A stretch of 64,000 bases of DNA from Hoeflea sp. 108. Lineage in GTDB: Bacteria; Pseudomonadota; Alphaproteobacteria; Rhizobiales; Rhizobiaceae. How positions within the stretch are numbered: the first letter of the stretch is position 1; each line of letters starts with the position of its first letter. The stretch spans positions 2,792,839-2,856,838 of the forward strand of contig NZ_KB890024.1 in assembly GCF_000372965.1 (NCBI RefSeq), given 5' to 3'. The position numbers were made by a program, and so were the translations under genes. The notes under the pieces are model-generated. The model was not told the origin of the DNA and ran no database searches. It worked only from the letters and a program-made list of their open reading frames with translations. Positions 17,323 through 25,824 of this stretch are shown here, one piece after another.

Positions 17323-18594
17323 ATGGCCAATCTGAAGGATCATCTCGGCAGACCAGTGGTCGCCGTCACCGGTATCGGCGTCGTCACCTCGCTTGGTGTC
17401 GGCAAGGCCGACAACTGGGCAGCGCTGACCGCGGGCAAGTCGGGCATCCACCCGATCACCCGCTTCCCCACCGAGCTGCTCAACACCCGCATCTCCGGCA
17501 TGGTCGATTTCCTGCCGTCGAGCACCAAAGGCGCCAGCGCCCTGACCTACGAGCTGGCCGAGACGGCAGCACGCGAAGCCGTCGAGGAAGCCGGTTTTGC
17601 CGGCGGCGATTTCGACGGCCCGCTGTTCCTTGCCTCCCCGCCGGTCGAGCTCGACTGGCGCGACCGCTTTGCGCTTTATGCCGGCGACGACGAAGGCTCG
17701 GCCTCGGAGCGCCTGCTCAAGGTAGCGGGCAACCAGAACTCGCTCGATATGTTCGAGACGTCGCAGTTCGGCTCGATCGCCGATCGCCTCGCCGACCGCT
17801 TCGGCACGCGCGGCCTGCCGATCACCACCTCGACGGCCTGCGCCTCGGGCGCCACCGCCATCCAGCTCGGCGTCGAGGCGATCCGTCGCGGCGAATGCGA
17901 CCGCGCACTGTCGGTCGGCGCCGACGGCTCGGCAACCGCCGAGGCGTTGATCCGCTTCTCGCTGCTGTCGGCCCTTTCGACCAACAATGACGTGCCCGAA
18001 AAGGCATCGAAGCCCTTCTCCAAGGACCGCGACGGCTTTGTGCTGGCGGAAGGCTCTGCGGCGCTGGTGCTGGAATCGCTCGAAAGCGCGCTTGCCCGCG
18101 GTGCCGAAGTGCTGGGCATCCTCAGGGGCTGCGGCGAAAAGGCCGACGATTTCCACCGCACCCGCTCCAAGCCCGACGGCTCGCCGGCCATCGGTGCGGT
18201 CAAGGCAGCGCTTGCCGATGCGGGCCTCAGCGAAGACGAGATCGACTACGTCAATGCCCACGGCACCTCGACGCCCGAAAACGACAAGATGGAGCATCTG
18301 TCGCTTTCGACCGTGTTCGGCGAGCGTATCCGCAAGATTCCGGTGTCGTCGAACAAGTCGATGATCGGCCACACCCTGTCGGCAGCTGGCGCCATCGAGG
18401 CCGCCTTCTCGCTCATGACCATGCGCGAAGGCGTCATTCCGCCGACCATCAACTACGACAATCCCGATCCCTCGATCGAGCTCGACGTGGTGCCGAATGT
18501 GAAGCGGAAGGCCGAGGTTCGCACCGTGCTTTCCAACTCTTTCGGCTTTGGCGGCCAGAACACCTGCCTTGTCATGGCGCGGGAACCGGTCTAA
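17323..18594 (+). CDS. fabF1XL: Beta-ketoacyl-ACP synthase FabF1XL
   Basis: The 423-residue KAS II-type enzyme has the full Cys-His-His set: C173 in TSTACASGATA, H313 in NAHGTSTPEND and H350 in SMIGHTLSAAGA. It should elongate the very-long chain on AcpXL. The ATG at 17323 has AGGA 7 bases upstream. A GTG at 17308 in the same frame is possible but sits directly on its own AGG. It follows fabF2XL by 18 bases, so the pair is probably co-translated and may form a heterodimer. Confidence 0.92.
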   Translation: MANLKDHLGRPVVAVTGIGVVTSLGVGKADNWAALTAGKSGIHPITRFPTELLNTRISGMVDFLPSSTKGASALTYELAETAAREAVEEAGFAGGDFDGPLFLASPPVELDWRDRFALYAGDDEGSASERLLKVAGNQNSLDMFETSQFGSIADRLADRFGTRGLPITTSTACASGATAIQLGVEAIRRGECDRALSVGADGSATAEALIRFSLLSALSTNNDVPEKASKPFSKDRDGFVLAEGSAALVLESLESALARGAEVLGILRGCGEKADDFHRTRSKPDGSPAIGAVKAALADAGLSEDEIDYVNAHGTSTPENDKMEHLSLSTVFGERIRKIPVSSNKSMIGHTLSAAGAIEAAFSLMTMREGVIPPTINYDNPDPSIELDVVPNVKRKAEVRTVLSNSFGFGGQNTCLVMAREPV

Positions 18595-18684
18595 GCGACC
18601 GCCTACACGAAATTAGGCACTGCGACGCCGCTTGGGCATCGAATGCGATGCGCGGGCGCCGCAGCGACAAGGATTAGCGACACC

Positions 18685-19713
18685 ATGCGCGCATTGCAGC
18701 TCGTTGAGGACCGCCGGCTCGAGCAGGTCGACATTGCCCCGCCGCCGCCTCCAGGCCTCGGCGAAGTCACGCTCCGCATCAAGGCGGTTGCCCTCAACCA
18801 CATCGACGTCTGGGGCTGGCGCGGCATGGCGTTCGCCAAGCGCAAGCTGCCGCTGGTCATCGGCGCCGAAGCCTCTGGCGAAGTCGACCAGGTCGGCCCC
18901 GGCGTGACCGGCCTTGCGCCCGGCCAGCTGGTGTCCATCTACGGCGCCCGCACCTGCGGCCTGTGCCGCCCCTGCCGCGAAGGCCGCGACAATCTCTGCG
19001 AACACGTCTCGGGCGTGCACGGCTTTCATCTCGACGGCTTCGCCCAGGAAAAGATCAACCTGCCGGCGCGCCTGCTGGTGCCGGCCCCTCCCGGCGTCGA
19101 CGCCGTTGGCGCTGCAGTTGCACCTGTCACCTTCGGCACGGTCGAGCACATGCTGTTCGACAACGCCAAGCTGGAACCCGGTGAGACGATTCTCATCCAT
19201 GCCGGCGGCTCTGGCATCGGCTCGGCAGCGATCCAGCTCGCCAAGAAGATGGGCTGCACCGTCATCACCACTGTCGGCTCCAACGACAAGATCGAAAAGG
19301 CCAAGGCGCTCGGTGCCGACCACGTCATCAACTACCGCGAGGATCGCTTCGAAGGCGTGGTGCGCAAGCTGACCAAGAAGAAGGGGGTCGACGTCGTCTT
19401 CGAGCATGTCGGCAAGGACACCTGGGCCGGCTCGATGTTCAGCCTGAGGCGCGGCGGCCGTCTGGTCACCTGCGGCTCGACTTCTGGTGTGTCGACCGAA
19501 GTAAACCTGATGATGCTGTTCCAACAGCAGCTGAAGCTGCTCGGCTCCTTCGGTTGCCGCATGGAAAATATGGCCGACGCCATGCAGAAGATGGCCGCCG
19601 GGCTGGTCAAGCCTGTCATCGACACTGAGGTCGATTTCGGCTCCATCGACACGGCGCTGAAGCGCATGGAAGGCCGCGACGTCTTCGGCAAGATCATCCT
19701 CCGCATCGACTGA
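18685..19713 (+). CDS. adh2XL: Zinc-type alcohol dehydrogenase family protein of the VLCFA locus
   Basis: The 342-residue MDR protein has the structural Zn cysteines (CGLCRPCREGRDNLC) and a nucleotide-binding GGSGIGSAAIQLAKKMGC. The locus normally contains an alcohol dehydrogenase or enoyl reductase at this position. It may supply a reduction during very-long chain synthesis, but its exact step is not established here. The ATG at 18685 is preferred; the preceding 14 codons of open frame look non-coding. It lies between fabF1XL and lpxXL on the same strand. Confidence 0.85.
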   Translation: MRALQLVEDRRLEQVDIAPPPPPGLGEVTLRIKAVALNHIDVWGWRGMAFAKRKLPLVIGAEASGEVDQVGPGVTGLAPGQLVSIYGARTCGLCRPCREGRDNLCEHVSGVHGFHLDGFAQEKINLPARLLVPAPPGVDAVGAAVAPVTFGTVEHMLFDNAKLEPGETILIHAGGSGIGSAAIQLAKKMGCTVITTVGSNDKIEKAKALGADHVINYREDRFEGVVRKLTKKKGVDVVFEHVGKDTWAGSMFSLRRGGRLVTCGSTSGVSTEVNLMMLFQQQLKLLGSFGCRMENMADAMQKMAAGLVKPVIDTEVDFGSIDTALKRMEGRDVFGKIILRID

Positions 19714-19726
19714 GGATCGTTCCGAA

Positions 19727-20725
19727 TTGCCCCGCAGGAAGGCCAGCAAGATTCCCAACCCCACGATGATGCGCATCATGGGGCGGCTCCGCATGCTCAA
19801 CTACTGGCTTGTCGCCCAGGTGGCACTGGTGGTGCTGAAGCTGCTTCGACTTCTGCCTGTCGACAGGGCGCTGAACTTCGCCGACCGGGCAGCCCGCACG
19901 GTCGGCCCCTGGGTCGGCCGCCATGGCGTCGCCGTCGACAATCTGCGCAACGCCTATCCGGAAAAGAGCGACGCCGAGATCGAGGCCATCGCCCTGGACA
20001 TGTGGGGCAATATGGGCCGGCTGGGCGCGGAATACATCTTCCTCGACCAGATCTTCGATTTCGACCCCGCGGCAAAGACGCCCGGTCGCATCGAGGTGTC
20101 GGGCATCGACCATTTCCTGGAGATCGCAGGCGAAGACAAACCACACATCGTCTTCACCGCCCATCTCGGCAATTTCGAGCTACTGCCGATCGCGGCCGCG
20201 ACTTTCGGCATGAAGATCACCGCCCTGTTCAGGCCGCCCAACAATCCCTACCTCGCCGAATACATCCTTTCGAGGCGCACCTCGAACATGGGCGACCTGC
20301 TGGCATCGCAGCGCGGCGCTTCATTCGCCCTCGCCGGCATCCTCGACCGCGGCGGCAATGTCGGCGTGCTCGTCGACCAGAAGTTCAATCGCGGACTGAG
20401 GACGACCTTCTACGGCCGCGAATGCGAGACCAACCCGGTGCTCGCCATGCTCGCCCGCCACTATGACTGCGACGTCTACCCGGCCCATTGCATCCGCCTG
20501 CCTGGCAATCGCTACCGACTGACGGTGGAGGACAAGCTCGCGCTGCCGCGCCGCGAGGATGGTGCAGTCGATGTCCAGTCCCTTACCCAGATGCTCAACG
20601 ACACGGTCGAACGCTGGGTGCGCGAGGATCCCGGCCAGTGGATGTGGTTCCACAAGCGCTGGATGCTCTCGGACGGCAAGCCGCGCAAGGCAAACAAGGC
20701 CGGCAAGCTGGCTGCCGACTCCTGA
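19727..20725 (+). CDS. lpxXL: Lipid A very-long-chain acyltransferase LpxXL
   Basis: The 332-residue member of the LpxL/HtrB acyltransferase family has the H-x4-E active-site motif in FTAHLGNFELLP. It has a hydrophobic N-terminal anchor (YWLVAQVALVVLKLL) and a C-terminal DPGQWMWFHKRW region typical of the family. It should transfer the 27-hydroxy C28 chain from AcpXL to lipid A at the inner membrane. The start at 19727 is a TTG with AGGA about 9 bases upstream. ATG 19766 is an alternative with no visible site. It ends the operon, 6 bases before the convergent soeC stop. Confidence 0.9.
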   Translation: MPRRKASKIPNPTMMRIMGRLRMLNYWLVAQVALVVLKLLRLLPVDRALNFADRAARTVGPWVGRHGVAVDNLRNAYPEKSDAEIEAIALDMWGNMGRLGAEYIFLDQIFDFDPAAKTPGRIEVSGIDHFLEIAGEDKPHIVFTAHLGNFELLPIAAATFGMKITALFRPPNNPYLAEYILSRRTSNMGDLLASQRGASFALAGILDRGGNVGVLVDQKFNRGLRTTFYGRECETNPVLAMLARHYDCDVYPAHCIRLPGNRYRLTVEDKLALPRREDGAVDVQSLTQMLNDTVERWVREDPGQWMWFHKRWMLSDGKPRKANKAGKLAADS

Positions 20726-20731
20726 TTATCG

Positions 20732-21646
20732 TCAGTAGTAGTTCATAACCGCGTGCTTGGCCTCGGCGAAGAACAGCCAGCGCTCGGTGACGACGCCGAG
20801 CGCATAAAACGCCACCGCCAGCACCGATGCGGTGACCGCCACGGCGCCCGCGCCTGAGAGCATCGCGACCACCAGCAACAGGATCGGCACGGCTCCGCCC
20901 GATATCATCGCAAGCTTCGACAGCTTCAGCGCGTGCTTGCGCGCGACCTTGAAGCCCATTTCGCGGGTGAGGTAGTTGTCGTTGATATGCGGCCGCTCGA
21001 ACAGCCTGACGCGTCCGATACCGCTAAGACCGGTGGCGGTCTCGGGCGTCGACAAAGGCGATAGCGTGCGCAGCCGGATCCACCAGACATGCTTGGCGCA
21101 CCAGGCGGCCATGACCGCTATGATGCCCACTATCGCCGGCACGACTGTGCTGCTGCCTGCGACGGCGGCGAATGCCGTCGCGAGCACAAGCCCGCCGGCG
21201 GCTGCGAAAAGCAGGTAGCAGAGCGGCGTCGCTTGCGTGTTCCAGCCCTGAATGGACCGCAGCGAGGCATAGATCATGCCGGTGCAGTAGACGGTTACCG
21301 CGCACATCACGGCCCCGACGACGCCAACTGCCGGCACGTAGCGTCCGTCGATGACGGCAAACCAGGCCGAAAGCGCCAGCGGCACGAAGGTCGCCAGCGC
21401 CATCACACCCTCGCGCGACAGCCAGCTCGAACGCCATTGCGATAGCGCCCGCCAGGCGCGCTGCGGATTGCCGAGATGCAGCGTCGATGCCAGGAGCCCG
21501 CCCGAGATCATTGCCAGCGCCAGCACATGGGCGAGTTTGGTGGCTACGGCGGAGGGATCGAGCAGGCCGAGCCCGAGCATGGCGGCCAGTCCGTAGCCCA
21601 ATCCCGAAAGCGTGGTGAAGATGATGATGGAAGGTGCTGGATGCAT
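20732..21646 (-). CDS. soeC: Membrane anchor of SoeABC-like molybdoenzyme (DmsC family)
   Basis: The 304-residue protein has about eight membrane helices and belongs to the DmsC/NrfD-like quinone-linked anchors. The motif HLGNPQRAWRALSQWRSSWL is typical of DmsC proteins. It should anchor the catalytic subunits to the inner membrane and exchange electrons with the quinone pool. It begins 3 bases after the iron-sulfur subunit and is the last gene of the leftward A-B-C operon. The likely stop is close to the end of the lpxXL gene. Confidence 0.83.
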   Translation of the reverse strand: MHPAPSIIIFTTLSGLGYGLAAMLGLGLLDPSAVATKLAHVLALAMISGGLLASTLHLGNPQRAWRALSQWRSSWLSREGVMALATFVPLALSAWFAVIDGRYVPAVGVVGAVMCAVTVYCTGMIYASLRSIQGWNTQATPLCYLLFAAAGGLVLATAFAAVAGSSTVVPAIVGIIAVMAAWCAKHVWWIRLRTLSPLSTPETATGLSGIGRVRLFERPHINDNYLTREMGFKVARKHALKLSKLAMISGGAVPILLLVVAMLSGAGAVAVTASVLAVAFYALGVVTERWLFFAEAKHAVMNYY

Positions 21647-21649
21647 GTT

Positions 21650-22411
21650 TCAGATTCTGTCCAGCATTCCATCGAGCCAGGCAAAGAAGCCCCTAGCCCC
21701 GTCGGTGTTTTCAGCAAGCATGGCAGCACTTGCGGCGAGCGACTTGCGCGGGCGTGGCGGCAGATATTTGTTGGTCGGGCGCGTACCCTGCTCCGGCATC
21801 AGGTCGAAACCGCCGCGTTCGGCGACCATGCGCGAAACGTCAGAGCCGGGATCTCCAAGATCGCCGAAATGCCTGGCGTTTACCGGGCAGGTGCGCACGC
21901 AGGATGGGATGCGATCGACTTCCTTGAGTGTCTCATTGTAGACGCGGTCGACACAGAGCGTGCACTTCTTCATCACCCCGGCCGCGAGGTCCATCTCGCG
22001 CGCACCATAGGCGCAGGACCAGGCGCACAGACCGCAGCCGATGCACTTGCTCTCGTCGACGAGAACGATGCCGTCCTCGGCTCGCTTGTAGGAAGCACCG
22101 GTCGGGCAGACGGTGACGCAGGGCGCATCCTCGCAGTGCAGGCAGGATTTTGGGAAATGCACGATCCGGGCGTCGCCCGCCTCGCCGATCACCTTGCCGC
22201 CCTCGGGCACGACCTCGAATGTGTGGATGCGATTGAGGAAGGTGCCCGAGACATCGGCACCGTAAGGCTCCTGATCCGACAGCGCCGCGCCGTAGCCGCC
22301 GGTGTTCCATTCCTTGCAGCTGATGACGCAGGCATGGCAACCGACGCAGACATCGAGGTCGATGACCAGCCCTAGTTTCTTCGGCGTCGGCAGTGACGGC
22401 AGGCTGGTCAT
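21650..22411 (-). CDS. soeB: 4Fe-4S dicluster electron-transfer subunit of SoeABC-like enzyme
   Basis: The 253-residue ferredoxin-like protein has four iron-sulfur cysteine groups. They begin with CVGCHACVISC and continue through CLHCEDAPCVTVC, CIGCGLCAWSC and a final CTLC...CVRTCPVNA set. This pattern is that of DmsB-type subunits that pass electrons between the molybdopterin subunit and the membrane anchor. The start at 22411 is preceded by AAGGAAGTGAGG. That site lies at the edge of the repeat in 22425-22546. The gene begins 170 bases after the soeA stop, an unusually large gap within this operon type. Confidence 0.87.
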   Translation of the reverse strand: MTSLPSLPTPKKLGLVIDLDVCVGCHACVISCKEWNTGGYGAALSDQEPYGADVSGTFLNRIHTFEVVPEGGKVIGEAGDARIVHFPKSCLHCEDAPCVTVCPTGASYKRAEDGIVLVDESKCIGCGLCAWSCAYGAREMDLAAGVMKKCTLCVDRVYNETLKEVDRIPSCVRTCPVNARHFGDLGDPGSDVSRMVAERGGFDLMPEQGTRPTNKYLPPRPRKSLAASAAMLAENTDGARGFFAWLDGMLDRI

Positions 22412-22424
22412 GAGCCCTCACTTC

Positions 22425-22546
22425 CTTCTCCCCGTTCACGGGGAGAAGATGGTCCGAAGGACCGGATGAGGGGCAGAGCGAACCTGCGGCGATTACTCTG
22501 CCCCTCACCTGCCTGCCGGCTTCCTCTCCCCGTGAACGGGGAGAGG
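22425..22546. repeat. RIME-like composite palindromic repeat between soeA and soeB
   Basis: Three inverted repeats lie in tandem. CTTCTCCCC/GGGGAGAAG is at 22425-22448, TGAGGGGCAGAG/CTCTGCCCCTCA at 22467-22507, and CCTCTCCCC/GGGGAGAGG at 22523-22546. Two of the stems share the same C/G-rich core in opposite contexts. This resembles the Rhizobium intergenic mosaic elements (RIME) that occur in many copies in Rhizobiales. It sits between two genes of one operon and could shape mRNA stability or the ratio of the subunits. Confidence 0.85.
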
Positions 22547-22580
22547 CGACTTGTCCGCAAGGTCTTGCCCGACATTCCCC

Positions 22581-25421
22581 TCATTTTGCCCACTCCTGGC
22601 CGTAGCGCAGCTCTTCCGCATGCCGCCGCCGCTGCGCCACCGCCGAGAAATGCGGTTCGCTGACCTTTGCAGGCTCGGCCTTCTCGATGCGCACGCGCAG
22701 GTCGTACCAGGCGGCCTGTCCGGTGATCGGGTCGGAGTTCGACCAGCGCATCCCGTCGCCCTTGGGCGGCAGAAGCTCGTGGATCAGATGGTTCATCAGG
22801 AAGCCTTTTTGCGCTTCCGGTGCATCGCGATCGAGGGCCCATGCCCCTTCCCGCTTGCCGATCGCGTTCCAGGTCCACAACGTGCTGGAATTGACCGCCT
22901 CCATGCGCGCGATCTCGACCTTGATGCGGCCGTGATGCGAGATGACCCAGACCCAGTCGCCCGTCGAAAGCCCGTGCTGATCGCAGATCGCGCCGGGCAC
23001 ATAAAGCGGGTTTTTGGTGTGGATCTGGCGCAGCCAGGCATTCATCGAGCCCCAGGAATGGTACATCGCCGCCGGCCGCTGGGTGATGGCGTGATAGGGG
23101 TATTCTTCGCCGCTCACCGCCGCTTCCTCGAACGGCCGATACCAGACAGGCAGCGGATCGAAGGTTTCGAGGATGCGCTCCCGGTGCGTTTCTGGTGCAA
23201 ACGGCTCGCGCACACCTTCCGCCGAGAGCACGAATTTCTGCAGCGTCTCCTGGTAGAGCTGGAAGGTCACCGGCTGGGGCGTGTCGAAGAAGCCCATGCG
23301 CACGGCAAAATCCTGATAGGCTTGGTTGGCGTGCTTGAAGAACTGCGCCTCCAGCGGAATGTGGGCCGAAAAGAAAGAACCGTTCTCGATGTAGCGTTCC
23401 AGCTGTTCGGGATTGGACGCCCCTCGTCCGGCGCGATCGCCTGAACTGCCGCGGAAGCCGGCCAGCGGTCCGATGCCCGGCCGCCGCTCATGGCGCACGA
23501 TGTAGTCTGCGTAATCCTTGTAAAGCGGCTTTCCGTGGTTGTCGGCGAAGCCCGGTAGCCTCAGACGCGCGCCGAGATCGAGCAGAACCGTCTGGAAGCC
23601 GCGCACATCCCGGTCTGGCTCGACCACCGGCCAGCGAATGGCGTCCTGCACGGCATCGGGCTCGGAAATCGGCCGGTCGAGCAGCGAGATGCAGTCGTGC
23701 CGTTCGAGATAGGTCGTATCGGGCAGGATGAGGTCGGCGTAAGCGACCATCTCCGAGGAATAGGCATCCGAATAGATGATCTTTGGGATGCGGTACTCGC
23801 CTGTATCAGGGTCCTTGTCTTCCAGCATCTTGATGACGCCTGACGTGTTCATCGACGAGTTCCAGGCCATGTTGGCCATGTAGAGGAACATCAGATCGAC
23901 AGAATATGGATCGCCGGCATGGGCATTGGCGATCACCATATGCATCAGCCCATGGGCAGAGATCGGCGCATCCCAGGAAAAGGCCTTGTCGATGCGCATC
24001 GGCCGTCCTTCCGGATCGACCAGAAGGTCCTCCGGTCCCCTGGGAAAGCCGAGATGTGGCCCCGAAAGCGGCTTGTTGGAGCCGAAGTGCTCGGCCTTGC
24101 CATGCGGCGTCGGATGAGCGCTGATGGGCTTCGGATAGGGCGGCTCGAAACGGAAGGCGCCGGGACAGTCGACCGCCCCGATCAGCACCTGCAGCATATG
24201 CAGCGCGCGCGCCGTCTGGAAACCGTTGGAATGGGCGGAAAGCCCGCGCATGGCATGGAACGAGACCGGCCGGCCGACAAAACTCTCGTGGCGCTGGCCG
24301 TTGACGTCGGTCCATGGCTGGTCGATCGAGATCGTCTCCTCGAAGGCGACACGGCCGATCTCGGTGGCCAGCCCACGGATCGTCTCCGCCGAAACGCCAG
24401 TTTCCTTCTCGACCGCCTCCGGCGCATATTGCGGATCGAGATACTTTTCCGCCAGCAACTGGAATGCCGGCACTGCAAAGCGGCCATCCGGCAGCCCGAC
24501 GCGGCCGTAGAGCCCTGCCCGCGCGCCTGACGTTCCCAGCGGCACCACCTGTTCGGTGACAGTCTCGTGGATCTGTACCTTGCCATCCTTGTCACGCAGG
24601 AACAGCCCGTGTTCGGGCGTGCCAGGCGCGTCGATCACCAGCCATGTCGCGTTCGAATAGCGCACGACGTAGTCGACATCGATTCTTCGCGCCTTGAGCA
24701 ATTCGTGCACCAGCGACAGGATCAGCAGGCCATCGGTGCCGGGACGGATGCCGATCCAGTTGTCGGCGACGGCCGAATAGCCGGTGCGCACGGGATTGAC
24801 CGAGACGAAGCGGGCACCGCGCTTCTTGAGCTTTGAGATGCCGATCTTGATCGGGTTGGAATCGTGATCCTCGGCCACGCCGAACATGACGAACAGCTTG
24901 GTCCGGTCCCAGTCGGGCGCGCCGAATTCCCAGAACGCCCCGCCGATGGTCATGATGCCGGCGGCGGCCATGTTGACCGAGCAGAAGCCGCCATGGGCGG
25001 CATAATTGGGCGTGCCGAACTGCTGGGCCCAGAAGCCCGTCAGCGACTGCGACTGGTCGCGGCCGGTGAAGAAGGCGAGCTTTTTCGGATCGTTCTGCCT
25101 GACGTCGTCGAGCCAGCTCGTCGCAAGCGACAGCGCCTCATCCCAGGAGATCTGCTTGAATTCGCCGGAGCCGCGCGGCCCGGTCCTCAGCATCGGCCCA
25201 CTCAGCCGCGCCGGTGCGTAGTGCTGCATGATGCCGGCGGAACCCTTGGCGCACAGCACCCCGCGATTGACCGGATGGTCGCGGTTGCCCTCTATGTAGC
25301 GGACCTTACCGTCCTTGAGATGGACGTCGATGCCGCAGCGACAGGCGCACATATAGCAGGTGGTCTTGCGTATCTCGTCGGAGACGGGCTCCGAAAGCGC
25401 TACGCGCGGTTCCGATTTCAT
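22581..25421 (-). CDS. soeA: Molybdopterin oxidoreductase, SoeA-like sulfite dehydrogenase
   Basis: The 946-residue DMSO-reductase-superfamily protein has an N-terminal [4Fe-4S] motif (CYMCACRCG, with a later Cys in VLCAKGSAG). The molybdopterin domains follow over the rest of the protein. There is no twin-arginine signal at the N-terminus, so it should stay in the cytoplasm. Together with DmsB- and DmsC-type partners, this is the layout of SoeABC, which oxidises sulfite in the cytoplasm. Thiosulfate or polysulfide reductases are alternatives but are normally exported. GGGAGG precedes the start. Sulfite oxidation is an inference. Confidence 0.8.
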   Translation of the reverse strand: MKSEPRVALSEPVSDEIRKTTCYMCACRCGIDVHLKDGKVRYIEGNRDHPVNRGVLCAKGSAGIMQHYAPARLSGPMLRTGPRGSGEFKQISWDEALSLATSWLDDVRQNDPKKLAFFTGRDQSQSLTGFWAQQFGTPNYAAHGGFCSVNMAAAGIMTIGGAFWEFGAPDWDRTKLFVMFGVAEDHDSNPIKIGISKLKKRGARFVSVNPVRTGYSAVADNWIGIRPGTDGLLILSLVHELLKARRIDVDYVVRYSNATWLVIDAPGTPEHGLFLRDKDGKVQIHETVTEQVVPLGTSGARAGLYGRVGLPDGRFAVPAFQLLAEKYLDPQYAPEAVEKETGVSAETIRGLATEIGRVAFEETISIDQPWTDVNGQRHESFVGRPVSFHAMRGLSAHSNGFQTARALHMLQVLIGAVDCPGAFRFEPPYPKPISAHPTPHGKAEHFGSNKPLSGPHLGFPRGPEDLLVDPEGRPMRIDKAFSWDAPISAHGLMHMVIANAHAGDPYSVDLMFLYMANMAWNSSMNTSGVIKMLEDKDPDTGEYRIPKIIYSDAYSSEMVAYADLILPDTTYLERHDCISLLDRPISEPDAVQDAIRWPVVEPDRDVRGFQTVLLDLGARLRLPGFADNHGKPLYKDYADYIVRHERRPGIGPLAGFRGSSGDRAGRGASNPEQLERYIENGSFFSAHIPLEAQFFKHANQAYQDFAVRMGFFDTPQPVTFQLYQETLQKFVLSAEGVREPFAPETHRERILETFDPLPVWYRPFEEAAVSGEEYPYHAITQRPAAMYHSWGSMNAWLRQIHTKNPLYVPGAICDQHGLSTGDWVWVISHHGRIKVEIARMEAVNSSTLWTWNAIGKREGAWALDRDAPEAQKGFLMNHLIHELLPPKGDGMRWSNSDPITGQAAWYDLRVRIEKAEPAKVSEPHFSAVAQRRRHAEELRYGQEWAK

Positions 25422-25563
25422 CAGGCGACCTCCCTGACAATGAGTCCTATCGAGTGAGGTCGCGAAAGGAAATGCCCCAGAACGACGCTCCCGGGCAAAA
25501 TTTGTCTATATCTTCGAGGGAACTTAGGTTGGACAGCTAAAGTCGCGTCGGAAGCCGGAAATG

Positions 25564-25694
25564 AAAAGGCCGGGGAGTCCCCACTCCCCGGCCCTCTCGT
25601 AGGCCCGTCATCCCCGTACCGTCTTCGCGGCGCATCCCCACGCCGCGCTTCGACATCCACGACCAAGCTTGGTCAGGACGTCAGAATATTGAAT
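25564..25694 (-). ncRNA. Candidate trans-acting small RNA with promoter and terminator
   Basis: On the reverse strand a transcript of about 130 nt is bounded by a promoter and an intrinsic terminator. The terminator is a perfect 11-bp stem (GGCCGGGGAGT / ACTCCCCGGCC, 25568-25593) followed by TTTT. Inside are two further hairpins: the perfect palindrome GACCAAGCTTGGTC (25661-25674) and a stem CGCGGCG / CGCCGCG with loop TGGGGATG. G-rich GGGGA stretches recur in the loops. It lies between soeA and the L,D-transpeptidase gene, and I recognise no known RNA family. A small ORF in this region has weak coding signs and was not favoured. Confidence 0.6.
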
Positions 25695-25700
25695 GCGTCT

Positions 25701-25728
25701 ATATTAGCATCTGACCAAATTAGTCCAA
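25701..25728 (-). promoter_or_regulatory. Sigma-70-type promoter of the candidate small RNA
   Basis: Reading leftward, TTGGAC (25723-25728) and TAATAT (25701-25706) are separated by 16 bases. Both are one or two changes from the housekeeping consensus. Transcription should begin near 25694, which places the terminator about 130 bases downstream. Confidence 0.65.
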
Positions 25729-25824
25729 GCGCCTAACGCGCCAATCCCGCCTCGTCAGGCACATTCGCTGCGCCAGTGAGGTAAATCGGCAACTAAGTGG
25801 CCAACGTCATAGCTCTCACCTCAC

